Shown piece by piece: positions 62,842-64,000 of a stretch of 64,000 bases of DNA. The DNA is from an uncultured Verrucomicrobia subdivision 3 bacterium (GTDB lineage Bacteria > Verrucomicrobiota > Verrucomicrobiia > Limisphaerales > UBA11358). A program made the position numbers and the translations under genes. The stretch's first letter is position 1. Every line of letters begins with the position of its first letter. Where the stretch lies: NCBI GenBank assembly GCA_903922735.1, contig CAIXUZ010000036.1, positions 62,001-126,000 of the forward strand, read 5' to 3'. The notes under the pieces were generated by a model, which saw nothing but the letters and a program-made list of their open reading frames with translations, did no database searches and was not told the DNA's origin.

Positions 62842-64000
62842 CTATTTTGCCAGGCCCGCCCCCGGCAGATAGACCGTGAAGGTCGTGCCCTGGCCGGGTA
62901 GCGTGTGGCAGTGCAACGCGCCGTTGCCTTCCTTGATGAGCCGCTGGACGATATTGAGCCCGAGGCCGGTGCCCTGGCGCGGGCCCTTGGTGGTGAAGTA
63001 GGGCTGGAAAATTTTCGGCAGCACTTCCGTCGGGATGCCCGGGCCGGAGTCGCGCACCCACAACTTCACCAAGGGCACGGTATTTTCCAGGCTTTCAACA
63101 TTGAGCAAGCGGTCGTTCGGGCCGTCCTTGAACTGCGTGAGGTCCAGCGGCACACCCAGAACTTCGCCGCCCATCTCGACGCGATGCGGCGTCGGCGAGC
63201 ATTGAAACGCGTTCACCGTAAGATTCAGCAAAATCTGGATGACATCCGTGCCATTGATCTTCACCGCGACATCGCCGCCGAGGGGCTTAATGGCAAATTC
63301 GTTTTCCTGGAAGCTCGGATGAACGCGCACCAACTGCTCGAGATCCCGCAGGAGCTGATTGACGCCCACCGGCGTCGTTTCACCGGTGCGCCGCCGCAGA
63401 AAGCTGAGATAGCGCCGCTGGATTTCGATGCAGTTGGCCGCCTGGCGTTCCATCAGGCGCAACCGCTCAAGGACGAATTCCAAATCTTCGACCTCAAATC
63501 CCGACTCCCGGTTGAGTTTCTTGATGAGCAACTGGATAAATCCGTAGATGACCGTGAGCGGGCCGTTGATATCGTGAAGGATGCTCGCGTAAATGTCGTT
63601 ATGCGTCTTGGTGATCTGCTGCTCGACGGTGCGGTTCTGCAATTCCGTGATCAGCTCGCGGACTTTTTCCGCGCTGGTGTGGATTTCGCTTTCAAGCAGA
63701 CGGCGCTGCATGGCCTGATCCACGGCGGAGCGAATGGTGGCGATATCAAACGGCTTGTTGATGTAGTCACATGCGCGGAGCCGCAACGCCTGCCGGATGG
63801 TGTCCGTCGTCTCAAACGCCGTCATCATGATCGCTTCAATCTCCGGCCGCACAAACCGCAACCGTTCCAGCACCTCAATGCCGGACATTCCGGCCATGCG
63901 GATGTCCAGAATCGCCACGTCCACGTCGTTTTGCTGCGCCAACTCAATCGCCGTCGGCCCGTCCTCCGCCATCAGCAGATCGTATTTGTCCTTGAATATC
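62842..64000 (-). CDS. Response-regulator receiver/histidine-kinase hybrid, N-terminus cut by window edge
   Basis: The frame enters from the right edge (codons for IFKDKYDLLMAEDGP lie at 64000-63955), so the true start is outside. What remains is a CheY-like receiver with phospho-Asp in VAILDIRMAGMSG and its TAFETTDT and KPF positions, a linker helix, a HisKA-type dimerisation domain with the His in ASILHDINGPLTV, and an ATPase domain with LNLTVNAF (N box), VRDSGPGIP (G1), TGLGLNIV (G2). Receiver-first hybrids with no membrane segment act as soluble relay kinases. It is transcribed toward the CsgG-like pair, but 267 bases separate them. Confidence 0.9.
   Translation of the reverse strand, partial: IFKDKYDLLMAEDGPTAIELAQQNDVDVAILDIRMAGMSGIEVLERLRFVRPEIEAIMMTAFETTDTIRQALRLRACDYINKPFDIATIRSAVDQAMQRRLLESEIHTSAEKVRELITELQNRTVEQQITKTHNDIYASILHDINGPLTVIYGFIQLLIKKLNRESGFEVEDLEFVLERLRLMERQAANCIEIQRRYLSFLRRRTGETTPVGVNQLLRDLEQLVRVHPSFQENEFAIKPLGGDVAVKINGTDVIQILLNLTVNAFQCSPTPHRVEMGGEVLGVPLDLTQFKDGPNDRLLNVESLENTVPLVKLWVRDSGPGIPTEVLPKIFQPYFTTKGPRQGTGLGLNIVQRLIKEGNGALHCHTLPGQGTTFTVYLPGAGLAK

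Overview
The window looks like chromosomal DNA of a member of the Verrucomicrobiota, most like the Pedosphaera/Limisphaerales lineage. This is inferred from gene content and style, not from a marker gene. It is GC-rich and carries many exported proteins with Asn/Thr-rich beta-sheet regions. A degenerate C-terminal module ending in a Phe-Tyr-Arg-like motif recurs, and there are H-X9-DG pseudopilins, DUF1080, YHYH and sulfatase genes, pyrophosphate-type phosphofructokinases, and few recognisable Shine-Dalgarno sites. There are about 47 genes, two of them interrupted by in-frame TAA codons, one tRNA and one cobalamin riboswitch. I see no rRNA, CRISPR array or prophage.

Bases 1-5700 hold sugar-phosphate and envelope genes: the start of a phosphofructokinase cut by the window edge, a GmhB-like phosphatase, glmS (carrying an in-frame palindromic repeat), tRNA-Leu(UAG), an O-antigen ligase-like membrane protein and a heptosyltransferase-type enzyme. 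At 5860-8162 a cobalamin riboswitch with its own terminator reads leftward into a two-gene operon: a secreted protein of unknown function and a pseudopilin fused to a cysteine-rich N-terminal domain. Bases 8300-18800 are mostly core metabolism and envelope quality control: mdh, serA, a parvulin foldase, a coiled-coil protein, an FmdB-like zinc ribbon, a lysine 2,3-aminomutase homologue, a PPi-dependent phosphofructokinase and a DUF4197 protein.

Bases 18900-45000 mix accessory and housekeeping genes. Enzymes that would suit plant or algal polysaccharide use include a GH28 pectinase, a GH28-GH106 fusion, DUF1080, a modular glycosidase, a sulfatase and an esterase. They lie among namA, engB and ubiD. 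A minus-strand cluster (34132-37882) encodes a YHYH lipoprotein, a sulfatase, a Spy-like protein and an EF-hand protein, all exported and all ending in Gly/Pro-rich tails. An apparent miniature transposon with inverted repeats and a target duplication lies at 28949-29192, followed by about 1 kb of nearly gene-free DNA.

Bases 45000-64000 carry a beta-lactamase-fold hydrolase, rsgA, a broken glycogen-binding-domain gene, an M6-type metalloprotease, dus, a second sulfatase, a ROK sugar kinase, a GH78 rhamnosidase, a leuC-type dehydratase, a CsgG-like/propeller protein with a small partner, and a receiver/histidine-kinase gene running off the right edge.

GH28, GH106 and GH78 activities together with the sulfatases, esterase and ROK kinase suggest growth on rhamnose- and galacturonate-containing, possibly sulfated, glycans. 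The genes are scattered rather than in one locus. Several promoters end so close to the start codon that the messages would be nearly leaderless.
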